The translations under genes were made by a program, and so were the position numbers. From contig CAZSDP010000002.1 of assembly GCA_964605665.1 (NCBI GenBank), positions 186,001-250,000 on the forward strand: a stretch of DNA of 64,000 nucleotides, in the 5' to 3' direction. Origin of the DNA: CAZSDP01 sp964605665 (GTDB lineage Bacteria > Planctomycetota > UBA8108 > UBA1146). The notes under the pieces are model-generated. The model saw nothing but the letters and a program-made list of their open reading frames with translations, was not told the origin of the DNA and did no database searches. This document shows positions 63,708 through 64,000 of this stretch, piece after piece; the stretch's first letter is position 1, and every line of letters starts with the position of its first letter.

Positions 63708-64000
63708 TTAGGAGCTTCTAGCAGGCCGATTCCATACTGAGATTCGTTTTGCAGTGACCGAGATCGAACCATGTTGTTGCTGGATGGTTCCGTCGATTTG
63801 CACTGGACCATTTAGGAAGAGAATCGGTATCGCTCGGCGCCAAACCTCGGGGAAAAGAACGACTTCTGCTGTCCCCGTCTCATCTTCCAAAGTGAGAAAT
63901 CCCATCGGCTTTCCTTGGGTGGTGCGATGGCGACGAGAAGCGATCCGAATTCCCGCGATGCGAATCGATTGCCCGGAGGTTCTTTGTGAAATCTCTGCCA
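63708..64000 (-). CDS. DNA polymerase III alpha / DnaE2-type protein, C-terminal end only
   Basis: The minus-strand frame is open to the edge of the window, so only the last ~97 residues are present. They form an OB-fold like the one ending DnaE-type polymerases: I-R-I-A-G-I-R-I, then T-T-Q-G-K-P-M-G-F-L-T-L-E-D-E-T-G, then A-E-V-V-L-F-P-E-V-W-R. This wording is usual for DnaE1 and the error-prone DnaE2/ImuC. The short ending, soon after the OB-fold, leans towards DnaE2, but the fragment cannot decide it. Confidence 0.75.
   Translation of the reverse strand, partial: AEISQRTSGQSIRIAGIRIASRRHRTTQGKPMGFLTLEDETGTAEVVLFPEVWRRAIPILFLNGPVQIDGTIQQQHGSISVTAKRISVWNRPARSS

Overview
The window reads as accessory and housekeeping DNA from a free-living bacterium, most likely a member of the Planctomycetota or a close relative. 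That is an inference from gene content: many secreted repeat proteins ending in a paired dockerin-like module, DUF1573 paralogs with an NCGCT motif, a CRTAC1/TPR lipoprotein pair and a RuBisCO-like protein. Two runs of exactly 100 N show that it is a scaffolded draft, probably metagenomic. I saw no rRNA, tRNA, CRISPR array or transposase.

Layout. 1-495: 3' end of a DUF1573-type gene with a strong terminator. 1502-2080: an HTH/receiver regulator. 2728-16790: exported repeat proteins, namely a beta-helix/dockerin protein, two lipoproteins built of Ig-like (He_PIG) repeats (one with 27 repeats), and a cohesin-like/dockerin protein. 16993-22342: a tightly coupled five-gene leucine-catabolism operon (methylcrotonyl-CoA carboxylase, methylglutaconyl-CoA hydratase, HMG-CoA lyase) in which the carboxylase alpha subunit is split in two. 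22710-26094: a zinc-ribbon/aspartyl-protease membrane protein and a SplB-like radical SAM protein. 26146-29327: TPR lipoprotein plus CRTAC1-type VCBS protein. 29534-43649: three tandem giant secreted paralogs (PPC-like domains, lamin-tail domain, PKD, dockerin), two of which share an 803-bp identical block. 44616-50677: transketolase, a PLP-dependent dehydratase, a rhodanese lipoprotein and an AGCS-type transporter. 50900-51861: a tandem ~249-bp repeat carrying a terminator-like hairpin. 52023-56554: a DUF1573 operon and a divergent thioredoxin-like gene. 56751-61349: two tandem GAPDH genes (one lacking the catalytic Cys), a RuBisCO-like protein and a HEAT-repeat protein. 61774-63618: a secreted protein with three cohesin-like domains and a dockerin. 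63708-64000: 3' end of a DNA polymerase III alpha-type gene.

The most notable observation is a pair of genes 2.8 kb apart, each interrupted by a single in-frame TGA exactly where the family has a redox cysteine. One is a thioredoxin-like protein (W-TGA-G-P-C instead of WCGPC). The other is a DUF1573 protein (G-TGA-G-C-T instead of NCGCT, with the neighbouring paralog keeping TGT at the same place). TGA is an ordinary stop elsewhere in the window, so selenocysteine is the simplest reading. A DUF1573 selenoprotein would be unusual.

A second theme is a possible cell-surface assembly system. One cohesin-like domain recurs six times in four exported proteins, two of them lipoproteins with long Ig-like stalks. 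Dockerin-like modules end six exported proteins. This would be a planctomycete analogue of scaffoldin/dockerin architecture, but binding is not shown by sequence.
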